Shown: positions 16,389-25,466, counted from the first letter of the stretch. The stretch is 64,000 bases of DNA from Paraburkholderia edwinii (GCF_019428685.1 NZ_CP080095.1:4588001-4652000), one strand, 5' to 3'. Notes: a model not told the origin generated them from the sequence alone. Translations and numbers: made by a program.

Positions 16389-17579
16389 ATGAACCAGAAT
16401 ACAGAGGCCGCACTTGGCGCGAGCACGTCCATCGAAGCGCTCTCTCCCGCGCGCACCGCAAAGCTCTTCGAGGCCGTACGCATCGGCCCACTGACCCTTA
16501 ACAATCGCATCGTGATGTCGCCCATGACACGCACGATGGCGCCAGCCGGCATTCCCGGCGAAGCGCATGCCCACTACTATGGAAGGCGAGCCAAAGGCGG
16601 CGCCGGGCTCATCATCACTGAAGGCACGTGGGTGCCGCACGACGCGGCGGCCAACGAAGAAGACGTACCGCGCATGTACGGCGTCGCCGCACTGAACGGA
16701 TGGCGGCAGGTGGTCGAAGCGGTCCACGCGGAAGGCGCGTCGATCCTCGCCCAGCTGTGGCACGTCGGCCAGATGAAGCAACACACGATCGACGGGCTGT
16801 ATGCCCCGAAGGGCGCCGGTTATCGGCCGCCGCGGCGCGTCGGTCCGTCGGGGCTGTTCGGTGGAATCGGCAAACCGATGACGCCCGATGGCGAACCGGC
16901 CCTGCCCGCGGACCTCGACGCGATCGTCGAAGCCTACGCGAAGGCCGCGGTCAACGCGCAGATGGCGGGCTTCGACGGCATCGAGCTCCATGCGGCACAC
17001 GGCTATCTGCTCGACCAGTTTTTCTGGCCCGGCACGAACCGGCGCGACGACCGGTGGGGCGGAGCGCTGCGCAACCGCGCGCGCCTTGCAGCCGACGTCA
17101 TCGCGGAAATTCGCCGCGTGACGGGTGTCCATTTCGCGATTTCGCTGCGCATATCGCAATGGAAGGTGCAGGACTTCGACGCGAAAAACTTCAACACGCC
17201 CGCCGAGCTCGCGGAGTTCACGGCGATCATGGTCGATGCGGGCGTCGATATTTTTCACTGCTCGACGCGCCGCTTCTGGGACACCGAATTCGGTTCGGAG
17301 CGCAACCTCGCCGCTTGGACCAAAGAGCTATCGGGCAAGCCTGCGATCACCGTGGGCGCGGTCGGCATGACCGGCGAGCATATCGACACGCTGATGGGCG
17401 AAGCGAGTCACGTCGCCTCGCTCGATCGACTGCTGGCGATGCTCGAACACGGCGACTTCGACCTCGTCGCGGTCGGCCGCGGCATGCTCGTGAATCCCGA
17501 TTGGGCGAACAAGGTGCGCGAAGGACGCATCGACGAGTTGCGCAACTGGGACAGAAGCGTGCTGAACACGCTGATCTGA
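16389..17579 (+). CDS. NADH:flavin oxidoreductase, old yellow enzyme family
   Basis: This 396-residue FMN-binding TIM-barrel protein is of the OYE/NemA/XenB type. Recognisable elements are LTLNNRIVMSPMTR (phosphate/FMN strand), GLIITEGT, the FDGIELHAAHGYLLDQFFWPGTNRRDD segment in the active site, and the C-terminal FMN site DLVAVGRGMLVNPDW. The family reduces activated alkenes, quinones or nitro compounds with NAD(P)H. The start at ATG 16389 follows GAAGGTG; the N-terminal 20 residues are an extension. It lies between two paralogous LysR genes, which suggests induction by electrophiles. Confidence 0.88.
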   Translation: MNQNTEAALGASTSIEALSPARTAKLFEAVRIGPLTLNNRIVMSPMTRTMAPAGIPGEAHAHYYGRRAKGGAGLIITEGTWVPHDAAANEEDVPRMYGVAALNGWRQVVEAVHAEGASILAQLWHVGQMKQHTIDGLYAPKGAGYRPPRRVGPSGLFGGIGKPMTPDGEPALPADLDAIVEAYAKAAVNAQMAGFDGIELHAAHGYLLDQFFWPGTNRRDDRWGGALRNRARLAADVIAEIRRVTGVHFAISLRISQWKVQDFDAKNFNTPAELAEFTAIMVDAGVDIFHCSTRRFWDTEFGSERNLAAWTKELSGKPAITVGAVGMTGEHIDTLMGEASHVASLDRLLAMLEHGDFDLVAVGRGMLVNPDWANKVREGRIDELRNWDRSVLNTLI

Positions 17580-17619
17580 CGGGCAGCAGAGGCGTCCCTT
17601 CGACGACGCCCTGCTTCGT

Positions 17620-18576
17620 TCACCGTGCACGCGAGCGCGCGCGAGCACCACCGGTCGCGCGCGGCGCCGTTTCCGCGCCGTTCAGAAACTCCGCGAGTTG
17701 ATTGAGCACGACGCGCGTTCTCAACGACATCTTCTGTCCGGCCGGAATCATCGCGTGTACGGGCAAGCCCGCGACATCGGCTGCGGGCAGCACATGTTGC
17801 AGCCGCCCCGACTCGACGAGCGGCTGCACGATACGGTCGATCAGTTGCGAAATGCCGAGCCCGCTGACGAGCGCATCGTTGAGCGCCTGGCCGTCTTCGA
17901 CGACCACCACGGGCGACGGCGCAATCGACCGCACCTCGCCGCCGTCATTGAGCGCCCACGGGCGCAGCCGACCGGAGGGCCCGCGAAAGATCACGGCATC
18001 GTGCTGCGCGAGATCCGCAATCGAGCGAATCTCGCCGCGGGCTGCCAGATACGACGGCGACGCATAGAGCCCGAAGCGCGTATCGCAGAGCTTGCGCACG
18101 GTCATGTCGCTGTCTTTCGGCAATTCGCCGATGCGGATCACGAGATCCCAGCCATCGGCGACCGGGTCCGACATCTTGTCGCTGAAGCCGAGTTCGAACG
18201 TGAGCCGCGGGTGCTGCTGCCGCAACGCGAGAATCGCCGGAAACAGCAGCCTGCCGAACGATGAAGGCAAGTCGAGCCGCACACGCCCGACAACTTCATC
18301 GCGCCGCGCGGCGAGTTCCTGCTCCGCTTCGCGCAGCCCGCCCAACGCGGACTGCACCGCGAGCAGATACGTTTCGCCGTCTTCGGTCAGGCGCACCGCG
18401 CGCGTCGTGCGCTGGAAGAGCCGTGTCGAAAGGCGCGCCTCGAGCCGCTGCACGAGCTTGCCGACATGCGATTTGCTCGTGCCGAGCGACTCGGCCGCTT
18501 TCGTGAAGCTGCCCTCCACCGCGACCGCCTCGAATGCGGAAATCTCGGATATCGAAGCATCCGCGCGTTCGACCAT
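17620..18576 (-). CDS. LysR-family regulator (paralogue 2 beside the OYE gene)
   Basis: This 318-residue LysR protein has an HTH at residues 10-70 (FTKAAESLGTSKSHVGKLVQRLE) and a type 2 periplasmic-binding-like effector domain. It is convergent with the OYE gene and divergent from the glutathione S-transferase gene at 18836, a plausible target. It is strongly similar to the regulator at 15086-16006. The C-terminal tail after FLNGAE is Ala/Arg-rich (RATGGARARSRAR) and unlike the paralogue's tail. Confidence 0.88.
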   Translation of the reverse strand: MVERADASISEISAFEAVAVEGSFTKAAESLGTSKSHVGKLVQRLEARLSTRLFQRTTRAVRLTEDGETYLLAVQSALGGLREAEQELAARRDEVVGRVRLDLPSSFGRLLFPAILALRQQHPRLTFELGFSDKMSDPVADGWDLVIRIGELPKDSDMTVRKLCDTRFGLYASPSYLAARGEIRSIADLAQHDAVIFRGPSGRLRPWALNDGGEVRSIAPSPVVVVEDGQALNDALVSGLGISQLIDRIVQPLVESGRLQHVLPAADVAGLPVHAMIPAGQKMSLRTRVVLNQLAEFLNGAETAPRATGGARARSRAR

Positions 18577-18835
18577 ATCAGCTCTCCAGCAATCAGAAAG
18601 AAGCAGTAGGAACCGTTAAGCGGCACACCTCCAGCCGCGTCGAACGACACTGTAGCGGGAGCGTGCCGCAAGATAAAGACACTTGGCGCCAATGGCCGTG
18701 TTCCGGTCGCGATTGTCGCCCACGCGGCGACGCTCTAGCCACTGTTACGGCGTTTATCCGCACGAGCGCGGCCGGTAGAGTCTGTTCCATCGCAAACGCA
18801 ATGCGACCCAGCCATCGACTCGAAAGGATACGCAA

Positions 18836-19492
18836 ATGAAACTCTACATCGCTCAGGCAACCTGCTCGCTCGCGGTACAAGCCGTCTTCAACGAACTGGG
18901 CCTCGAACCCGAGCTGATTCACTACGACGTGTTCGGCAAGAGCACGACGGACAACGGCAGCTTCGTCGACGTCAACGAACTCGGTTATGTGCCGGTCCTC
19001 GTACTCGACGAAGGGCAAGCGGGCGCGCGTGCCGATGAAAAGCTAACCGAAACGATCGTCATCTCGTCGTACCTCGCCGACCAGCATCCGGAGTCCGGCC
19101 TGATTCCGGTGCACGGCACGATCGAACGCGTGCGGATGGACCAGTTGCTGACCTTTGTCGCGACCGAGATTGCGCAGAAGCATATCCCGCTAATGCGCAA
19201 ACTGCTGACCGAAGAAGGCACCGCGTGGACGCGCGCGAAGCTCGTCAATGCCTACGCAAGACTCGATGCGCAACTCGCGGACGGCCGCACGTATCTGACC
19301 GGCGAGCGGTTCACCGTTGCCGACGCCTATGTGTGGGCAACGATGTGGCACGAGCGCTCGGGCGCGCAGATCGGTCACCTGCAGCACCTGATGGCGTATA
19401 TCGCGCGTATCGAAGCGCGGGCGTCGGTAAAAAAGGCGCTGAAAGACGAGGCTGAACTGGTCGCGCGGCATAAGCAGCTTCTGGCCGCTTAA
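18836..19492 (+). CDS. Glutathione S-transferase, beta-class-like
   Basis: This 218-residue protein has a thioredoxin-fold N-terminal domain with Cys10 (MKLYIAQATCS), the residue beta-class bacterial GSTs use in the active site, and cis-Pro in YVPVLVLD. An all-helical C-terminal domain follows, with the capping motif GERFTVADAYVW. It conjugates or reduces electrophiles with glutathione in the cytosol. AAAGGATA precedes the ATG. Its placement next to a LysR paralogue of the OYE regulator suggests a shared electrophile-detoxification role. Confidence 0.88.
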   Translation: MKLYIAQATCSLAVQAVFNELGLEPELIHYDVFGKSTTDNGSFVDVNELGYVPVLVLDEGQAGARADEKLTETIVISSYLADQHPESGLIPVHGTIERVRMDQLLTFVATEIAQKHIPLMRKLLTEEGTAWTRAKLVNAYARLDAQLADGRTYLTGERFTVADAYVWATMWHERSGAQIGHLQHLMAYIARIEARASVKKALKDEAELVARHKQLLAA

Positions 19493-19584
19493 GCGCGGGG
19501 CGCGAGGCCGGCTCGCTTACAAGGCGTGCCGGTTCAGGCAAGCGTTGCCTTCGTTTCTGCGGTCTGACCTGCAGTTCGCCTATC

Positions 19585-19604
19585 ATCGGTGACAATCGGT
19601 GACA
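19585..19604 (+). repeat. 10-bp tandem duplication upstream of the PrpF gene
   Basis: ATCGGTGACA occurs twice head to tail (19585-19594 and 19595-19604), about 70 bp before the TTG start of the PrpF-family gene. It may be a regulator half-site pair or simple slippage. Confidence 0.6.
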
Positions 19605-19673
19605 AAGCGCGGCGAGATCGCCGCGCAAGCGGTCCGCAAGCAATCGAATGCCGCACGATATCAGGAGGCAACC

Positions 19674-20840
19674 TTGCCGCAATCGAAAATTCAGGCCGTC
19701 TACATGCGCGGCGGCACAAGCAAAGGCGTATTCTTCCGTCCCGACTGGCTGCCCACCGACGCTGCCCAACGCGACCGCATCCTGCTGCGCGTGATCGGCA
19801 GCCCCGACCCTTACGGACAGCATATCGACGGCATGGGCGGCGCGACATCGAGCACGAGCAAGGTGGTGATCGTCGGCCCCTCGTCACGCGCGGACTGCGA
19901 TGTCGACTACCGCTTCGGACAAGTGGCGATCGACAAGCCGATCGTCGACTGGTCCGGCAACTGCGGCAATCTCACTTCGGCAGTCGGCCCGTTCGCGATC
20001 GCGCAAGGGCTCGTCGACGCTCCGCGCGACGGCATGGCGATCGTGCGCATCTGGCAGGCGAACATCAACGCCAAAATCATCGCGCATGTGCCGATGCGCA
20101 ACGGTGAAGTGGTCGAGGAAGGCGATTTCGAACTCGATGGCGTAACGTTCCCCGCGGCCGAAATCAGGATCGAATTTCTCGATCCGACAGGCGATGCGGA
20201 TCCGGACGCGCCGGACACCGGCATGTTCCCCACCGGCAACGCGCTCGACACGCTCGACGTGCCCGGCGTCGGCGCGCTCGAAATGACGATGATCAACGCG
20301 GGCAATCCCGCGATTTTTATCGATGCGGCAGCGCTAGACCTCACCGGCACCGAATTGCAACGCGATGTGAACGGCAACGCGGCGCTGCTCGAAAAAGCCG
20401 AAACGATCCGCGCGCACGCCGCCGTGCGCATGGGCCTCGCGCGCACGACCGAAGAAGCAACGACGCAGCGCCCGCACACGCCGAAACTGGCCTTCGTGTC
20501 GCCGCCCGCCAGTTACGTCGCGTCGAGCGGTAAACGCGTCGACGCCGCCACGCTCGACCTCAACGCGCGCATTTTCTCGATGGGCAAGCTGCACCACGCG
20601 ATGACCGGCACCGGCGCAATCGCAATCGCCGTCGCGGCCGCGATTCCTGGCACGATTGTCAATCGTCTTGCGCCGGATGCGGCTGGCAGCGTGCGCTTCG
20701 GCCACGCATCAGGCAGCCTCGCGGTGGGCGCTGAGGCCGTGCAGAACGACGGCAGCTGGACCGTCACGAAAGTGGTGATGAGCCGTAGCGCGCGGCGGCT
20801 GATGGAAGGCTTCGTGTTCGTACCCGAAGCCGCGCTTTGA
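19674..20840 (+). CDS. PrpF-family isomerase (methylaconitate / oxalomesaconate type)
   Basis: This 388-residue protein of the PrpF/diaminopimelate-epimerase-like fold has the signature MRGGTSKG near the start and DPYGQHIDGMGGATSSTSKV. Family members isomerise 2-methylaconitate (PrpF) or 4-oxalomesaconate (GalD), so this may act in gallate or related aromatic catabolism; the substrate is not resolved. I choose TTG 19674, five bases after a perfect AGGAGG, over the upstream in-frame ATG at 19599, which has no ribosome site and adds a non-conserved leader. No prpBCD genes lie nearby, so a stand-alone role is likely. Confidence 0.82.
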   Translation: MPQSKIQAVYMRGGTSKGVFFRPDWLPTDAAQRDRILLRVIGSPDPYGQHIDGMGGATSSTSKVVIVGPSSRADCDVDYRFGQVAIDKPIVDWSGNCGNLTSAVGPFAIAQGLVDAPRDGMAIVRIWQANINAKIIAHVPMRNGEVVEEGDFELDGVTFPAAEIRIEFLDPTGDADPDAPDTGMFPTGNALDTLDVPGVGALEMTMINAGNPAIFIDAAALDLTGTELQRDVNGNAALLEKAETIRAHAAVRMGLARTTEEATTQRPHTPKLAFVSPPASYVASSGKRVDAATLDLNARIFSMGKLHHAMTGTGAIAIAVAAAIPGTIVNRLAPDAAGSVRFGHASGSLAVGAEAVQNDGSWTVTKVVMSRSARRLMEGFVFVPEAAL

Positions 20841-20860
20841 CAGGCGCGCTCGCGCTATAA

Positions 20861-21385
20861 CTAGCGGCGGCGTCTGAACGCGATCGTCACCGCGCTTTGC
20901 TGCGGCCCGCAGCGCGGCGTATTCGGCGACGACGGGTCGGAATCGATATCGGCACCGGTATCGGTGCGCGCCGCTGCCGCATCGGGCTCGCCGGCATCGT
21001 GCCGCGATTTTCCATACGTCGGCGCCGCTTCGAGCGTGCGGAACGTTTCCCATGCGACGCCTTGCGGGTCGACCGTCCACGATTTATCGGAGACCGCATA
21101 GCAGCATGGCGCCGCCGTTTCTTCTTCGGCAGCGATTTCCGCGAGCGCGAAGCGGTTACGCATTTCGGTCAGTTCTTCTTCGGTTTCGACCTGAATGCCG
21201 AAATGATCGATCCCCGAGCGCGCAAGACGCTGCGAGATCGCAAAGTTCACCGCGGGGTCCGATAATTCCCACTTGCAATAGTCGTGCTTGCGCACGGTCG
21301 GCTCGATGCCGCCGAACATCGCGCTGTAAAAGCGGATGCTCTCCGTCAAATTTTCGACTGAAACGTGAATGTGCATACGCTTCAT
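20861..21385 (-). CDS. arsI: ArsI/CadI-type VOC dioxygenase, candidate organoarsenical C-As lyase
   Basis: This 174-residue vicinal-oxygen-chelate protein starts MKRMHIHVSV. It has the adjacent cysteines C94-C95 (PCCYA) that bind trivalent arsenicals in ArsI, plus candidate Fe(II) ligands H5 or H7, H61 (IDHFGIQV) and E113 (AWETF). ArsI cleaves the C-As bond of methyl- and aryl-arsenicals with oxygen. ATG 21385 has GGAG upstream. The C-terminal 40 residues are an Asp/Ala/Arg-rich extension. It is 19 bp behind a methyltransferase gene. No arsR, arsM or arsenite pump is present, so cadmium-related CadI function cannot be excluded. Confidence 0.72.
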   Translation of the reverse strand: MKRMHIHVSVENLTESIRFYSAMFGGIEPTVRKHDYCKWELSDPAVNFAISQRLARSGIDHFGIQVETEEELTEMRNRFALAEIAAEEETAAPCCYAVSDKSWTVDPQGVAWETFRTLEAAPTYGKSRHDAGEPDAAAARTDTGADIDSDPSSPNTPRCGPQQSAVTIAFRRRR

Positions 21386-21404
21386 ATTGCAGCTCCACAC
21401 CAGT

Positions 21405-22217
21405 TCAAGGCTTCTTCGCGGATGCCAGTACACAAGGCAACGGCACGCGAATGTCATCGCCGTTTCGATACGGCGCGCAGTCTTCTAAAACGGACTTTTC
21501 GATCGATGCGCGCGCTTCAGGCGTCTGCAATTTCAGCAGCGAGCCCATCCGCACCCCACCGTGCAACATCATGTGAAAGGCCGTCTCGGGCGCGCGCGTG
21601 TGTAGTGTCTGACTCACTTCGACCACGCGAGGTTCGATAAAGCCAATTGCTCGTAGCGTGCGTTCGCATTCGCTCCAGTCGCTAAAGCGCGCGAACGGCG
21701 GCCCCGGCGGCAGCGGCACGTCCAGACGTCCGTACGTCTCGACAGCCTTTAACACAAAGCCGAAACCGAGCGCGCGATCCGGCGTCGACCAGACGGTAAA
21801 CGCGATTCTGCCGCCGCTTTTCAACACGCGAAACGCTTCGGCGAGCGCCTTGTCCGGATCGGCGAAATGCAACAGGCCGAAGCTGATGCCGACCGCGTCG
21901 AAGCTCGCATCGTCGAACGGCAACGCATCCGCGCTGCCACGCTGAAATTCGACATCGGGATACTCGCGCGTCGCTTCGTCGACCATGGCCTGCGCGAAAT
22001 CGACACCGATCGCATGCGCGCCGCGGCGTGCCGCCGCTGCCGCGACATAGCCGGGCCCGGTCGCGACATCGAGAAAACGCGTACCTGCGCGAACCTCAAG
22101 CGCGTCGAGCAAGGCGCCGTTCGATTGCTTCGTCACTTCACCGAAACGCGGCTTATAGGCTTCGGCGAGTTGCTCCCAGCCGTCGCGTTCGAATGCGGTG
22201 AAGGCGTCCTGTTCCAT
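21405..22217 (-). CDS. Class I SAM-dependent methyltransferase
   Basis: This 270-residue methyltransferase has SAM motif I LDVATGPGYVAAAAA (about residues 49-63), acidic motif II IGVDFAQAMVDEA and FDDASFDAVGISFGLLHFADPDKALAEAFRVLKSGG, as in the UbiE/Methyltransf_11 group. The substrate is unknown. It lacks the conserved cysteines of ArsM, so it is probably not an arsenite methyltransferase although its downstream partner looks like ArsI. It is the first gene of a two-gene minus-strand operon. Confidence 0.85.
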   Translation of the reverse strand: MEQDAFTAFERDGWEQLAEAYKPRFGEVTKQSNGALLDALEVRAGTRFLDVATGPGYVAAAAARRGAHAIGVDFAQAMVDEATREYPDVEFQRGSADALPFDDASFDAVGISFGLLHFADPDKALAEAFRVLKSGGRIAFTVWSTPDRALGFGFVLKAVETYGRLDVPLPPGPPFARFSDWSECERTLRAIGFIEPRVVEVSQTLHTRAPETAFHMMLHGGVRMGSLLKLQTPEARASIEKSVLEDCAPYRNGDDIRVPLPCVLASAKKP

Positions 22218-22584
22218 ACGGTGTGTCCTGTTTAGCGGTTACGAACTGTCAAATGCATGTCAAGCGCGAGTGAAGCGGGGGTGTCGCCCGCAGCGCGCCT
22301 GATCGCATACGTTGCTGTCAACCATGATATGTGATCGTAAGGGCACGCGCGATAGGCGTCCACCCCACGTACAAACGCGGGGGTTCAGGACTATTAACAT
22401 TGGGAAAAATCAATCCGCGTCTCGGACGCGAAGACGGATCAGTCTCGGCGAACATGCACGTCGACTGCGTGCTTCACTCGCCCATGCGTATATTCCGGTT
22501 ACCTGCGAGGAGCAGGCGAAGCCGGAAAGTGGTGCTGCCTGGCAGTTCGTGACGCCAAGCTTGCACCGCGTGCGTAAAAAGCCT
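22218..22584. other. Intergenic region between methyltransferase and serC genes
   Basis: These 367 bp contain the promoter side of the methyltransferase gene and the 3' side of serC. Short frames here have poor codon use and no family resemblance. I see no terminator with a T-run and no recognisable operator. Confidence 0.4.
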
Positions 22585-23682
22585 TCAAACGTGCTGCACG
22601 GTGAATTCGTTGAGCACCTGACACAACGATTCGACGGCCTCTTCGGTGACCGCGTTATACAGCGATGCACGCAACCCGCCTACCGAACGATGACCTTCGA
22701 GCCCGACGATACTCTGATCCCGCGCTGCGGCAATAAAGGCCTGATCGAGCCGCTTGTCGCCGAACGTGAACGATACGTTCATCTGCGAGCGCCAGCGCGG
22801 GTCGGCATGAATCGTGACTGCATCGCCGAGCGCGTCGAGCGTCGCATACAGGCGCTTCGACTTCGCTTCGTTGATACGCTGCATGGCCTGCAAGCCGCCG
22901 ATGTCGAAGCGCAGCCACCGTGTCACCAGCATCAACACGTAAATCGCGAAGACCGGCGGCGTGTTGTAGTTCGAATTGTGCAGAACGTGAGTGCGGAAAT
23001 CGAGAATGGCGGGCAAGCCGTCGGGAATGCGGTCGAGCAAAGTGCGCCTGATCACCGCAACCGTGACGCCGGCCGGCCCGAGGTTTTTCTGCGCGTGCGC
23101 GTAAATCATCGAGTACGCGTCGCTGCGAAACGGCTTCGACAGGAAGTCCGACGACATGTCCGCGATCAGCGGCGCCGCGATATCGCCGGCTTCGCACGGA
23201 TCGAACTGCAAGCCTTCGACAGTCTCGTTCGACACGTAGTGCAGATAGGCGGCCGACGGCGCGACGTCCAGCGTGCGCAACTCAGGCAATTGTTTGTAAC
23301 CGGTCGCCTTGCCATCCCACACGATGTTGCGCCTGGTCACCTTCGCGGCTTCGGCGGTCGCTTTCGCGCTCCAGTAGCCGGAGGTCACATACTCGGGCGC
23401 CGCAGCCGCGCGCGCGGCGAAGTTCATCGGGATCGTCGCGAACAGCAGGCTGCTGCCGCCTTGCAAAAACGTAATCGCATAGTCGCTCGACAGGCCGAGC
23501 AGATGCCGCAGATTCATCTCAGCCTCTTCAAGCACCGAGCGGAACCATTCGGACCGATGGCTCATGCCGAGTACCGACATGCCCGTATCCGGAAGCGCGA
23601 CGATCGCATCGCGCGTTTGTGCGAGCACGGTTTCGGGCAGCGCGCCGGGGCCGCCGGAGAAATTCAGAGCGTTAAATTTCAT
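22585..23682 (-). CDS. serC: Phosphoserine aminotransferase
   Basis: This 365-residue class V PLP aminotransferase starts MKFNALNFSGGPGALP, the standard SerC opening, and the PLP lysine is in AHAQKNLGPAG (about residue 198). Other SerC motifs are GMSHRSEWF, FLQGGSSLLFA and SDFLSKP. It converts 3-phosphohydroxypyruvate to phosphoserine, and in some bacteria serves pyridoxal phosphate synthesis. It stands alone, not beside gyrA/pheA as is usual for Burkholderiaceae serC, so it may be a second copy (inference from general knowledge of gene order). Confidence 0.88.
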   Translation of the reverse strand: MKFNALNFSGGPGALPETVLAQTRDAIVALPDTGMSVLGMSHRSEWFRSVLEEAEMNLRHLLGLSSDYAITFLQGGSSLLFATIPMNFAARAAAAPEYVTSGYWSAKATAEAAKVTRRNIVWDGKATGYKQLPELRTLDVAPSAAYLHYVSNETVEGLQFDPCEAGDIAAPLIADMSSDFLSKPFRSDAYSMIYAHAQKNLGPAGVTVAVIRRTLLDRIPDGLPAILDFRTHVLHNSNYNTPPVFAIYVLMLVTRWLRFDIGGLQAMQRINEAKSKRLYATLDALGDAVTIHADPRWRSQMNVSFTFGDKRLDQAFIAAARDQSIVGLEGHRSVGGLRASLYNAVTEEAVESLCQVLNEFTVQHV

Positions 23683-24014
23683 GTTCGATCCTGCGGATGC
23701 GCGGCACGTGCGAACGGATGAGCGCTTGATCGTTGAGTTGAGTTGATTTGCGGTCGAGACCATGATCGACGCAATGCGCGATGATGGACGGTAGCCACAA
23801 TACCAACGGCCGCTCTTTAGCAAATGCGGGAACAAAGGGCCGATTTCCCGCTTGTTCGGTCGAGCCTGCAGGATGCGTACGCCATAAGGTGATGCACGCT
23901 GCAAGGCTTGCCTGCACGGTTTATTACAACCGGCTTATCAATGAAATACAGTCAAGCACGCAAACAGGCAGCCTCGCCGTAATCGCTGTTTCAACCGTAT
24001 TCCGAAGGATCGAT
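23683..24014. other. Divergent intergenic region between serC and the TPR/ATP-grasp gene
   Basis: These 332 bp should hold two divergent promoters. A triplet of the pentamer GTTGA lies at 23732-23746. Otherwise nothing specific is recognised; a longer in-frame extension of the plus-strand gene into this region lacks a domain and is rejected. Confidence 0.4.
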
Positions 24015-25466
24015 ATGGCGCATTCCGCGCAACCCGCCGACGGTGAAGATGGACGCACCACCGAACCATCGGCGCGCAAGGATTCAGGCATCGAGAAAAC
24101 GATCGCGATACTCAGCGCCGCGCTCGATGACGATCCGCTGAACACCGGCTTGCACGCCGCCCTCGCCGACTCGTTGCGCGATGCCGGCAACGAAACGGGC
24201 TACCTCGCGCATCGAATCGCGGTGGAAACGTCGAACGCGATTATCGCGTCGGCCACCGCGGCCGGTGCGAGCGCCGATGCAATCGCCGACATGCGCTCGG
24301 CGTTGCCGCTCTACAATCTCGCGACCTCGTATTACATGCGAGGCGACCATGCGGCTGCGCTGCACTGGTTCGAACACACGCTCGCGATAGAGCCGGACCT
24401 CGCGATCGCGCATCAAAATCTTGCGGCGGTGCTCGACGCGCTCGATCGTCCGCAAGATGCGCAGCAGCACCGCACGCGCGCCTACATCTTGCAGCGCGTG
24501 TTCGTCGAAGCCGCGGATCGTGCGCCGCGTCGCGTGCTGATTCTGTGCGCGGGCCGCACGTCGGGCAATGTGCCGTTCGACACGTTGCTGCCGGTGCAGA
24601 CCAGCCACCGCATCAAATACGCCATCGACTGTGCCAACGAAGTCGAAGATTTTCAGCTGCCGCGTTACGACCTCGTGTTCAATGCGATCGGCGAACCGGA
24701 CGTCGCGCAACCGCTGGAGAAACGCCTCGAGTCGTTCGCGCGCCGCTGCGGACGTCCGCTGCTGAACCGCCCCGCGGCGGTCATGCGGACGCAGCGTCAT
24801 GTGCTGCCCGAGTTGCTGGCCGATATCGACGATGTGCTGACCGCGCCGTGCATGCGCATCGATCGGCCGCCCATCTCGCGCGACGAGCTCGCCACGCAGA
24901 TCGATCAGGGCCGCGTCGGTTTTCCGCTGCTGCTGCGGCCGCTCGCGAAACACGGCGGCGAAGGCGTCTCGCTGCACCGGTCGATCGATACGCTATGGCC
25001 CGATGTAGAGGCCCTCAACGCGCCGTGCTACCTGACGATGTTCCGCAATTACCGCAGCGCGGATGGTCACTTCCGCAAGTACCGGAGCATCTTTATCGAT
25101 CGCAAGCCGTTTCCGTACCATCTTGCGATCGGCTCCGAATGGATGGTCCACTACTTCTCCGCGGAGATGACGTCGCACGCATGGAAGCTCGAAGAGGAAC
25201 GCCGCTTTCTCGAAGACCCGCGCACGGCGCTCGGCGAGCGCGCGATGCGCGCGCTCGAGGCGATCGGTGAAAAGCTCGATCTCGACTACGCGGGCGTCGA
25301 CTACACGCTGCTCGACGACGGACGCGTGCTCGTGTTCGAAGCGAATGCGACGATGCTCGTGCATCGCGAGACGTCCGACGGGATGCTGGCGCACAAGAAC
25401 GCGTTCGTCGAGCGGATCGTCGAGGCGTTCGAGCACATGCAGGCGGCGCGCACGCGCAGGAAGTAG
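24015..25466 (+). CDS. TPR protein fused to an ATP-grasp-like domain, unknown function
   Basis: This 483-residue cytosolic protein has TPR-like helices at about residues 45-165 (ALPLYNLATSYYMRGDHAAALHWFEHTLAIEPDL). A linker opens with RRVLILCAGRTSGNVP, and a RimK/glutathione-synthetase-like ATP-grasp domain follows from about 260 to 470. Key regions are FPLLLRPLAKHGGEGV (nucleotide-binding lysine), HFRKYRSIFIDRKPFPYH and LDYAGVDYTLLDDGRVLVFEANATM (metal-binding Asp/Glu/Asn). The fold suggests ATP-dependent ligation to a carboxylate, but substrate and product are unknown. ATG 24015 follows GAAGGA. It is monocistronic and convergent with the MFS gene. Confidence 0.8.
   Translation: MAHSAQPADGEDGRTTEPSARKDSGIEKTIAILSAALDDDPLNTGLHAALADSLRDAGNETGYLAHRIAVETSNAIIASATAAGASADAIADMRSALPLYNLATSYYMRGDHAAALHWFEHTLAIEPDLAIAHQNLAAVLDALDRPQDAQQHRTRAYILQRVFVEAADRAPRRVLILCAGRTSGNVPFDTLLPVQTSHRIKYAIDCANEVEDFQLPRYDLVFNAIGEPDVAQPLEKRLESFARRCGRPLLNRPAAVMRTQRHVLPELLADIDDVLTAPCMRIDRPPISRDELATQIDQGRVGFPLLLRPLAKHGGEGVSLHRSIDTLWPDVEALNAPCYLTMFRNYRSADGHFRKYRSIFIDRKPFPYHLAIGSEWMVHYFSAEMTSHAWKLEEERRFLEDPRTALGERAMRALEAIGEKLDLDYAGVDYTLLDDGRVLVFEANATMLVHRETSDGMLAHKNAFVERIVEAFEHMQAARTRRK

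Noticed and set aside
21405..22217. Arsenite methyltransferase ArsM call for the gene before arsI
   Set aside because: The conserved ArsM cysteines are absent and the motifs are those of UbiE-like methyltransferases.
22331..22552. 73-residue plus-strand frame between methyltransferase and serC
   Set aside because: Basic, low-complexity composition and no ribosome site.
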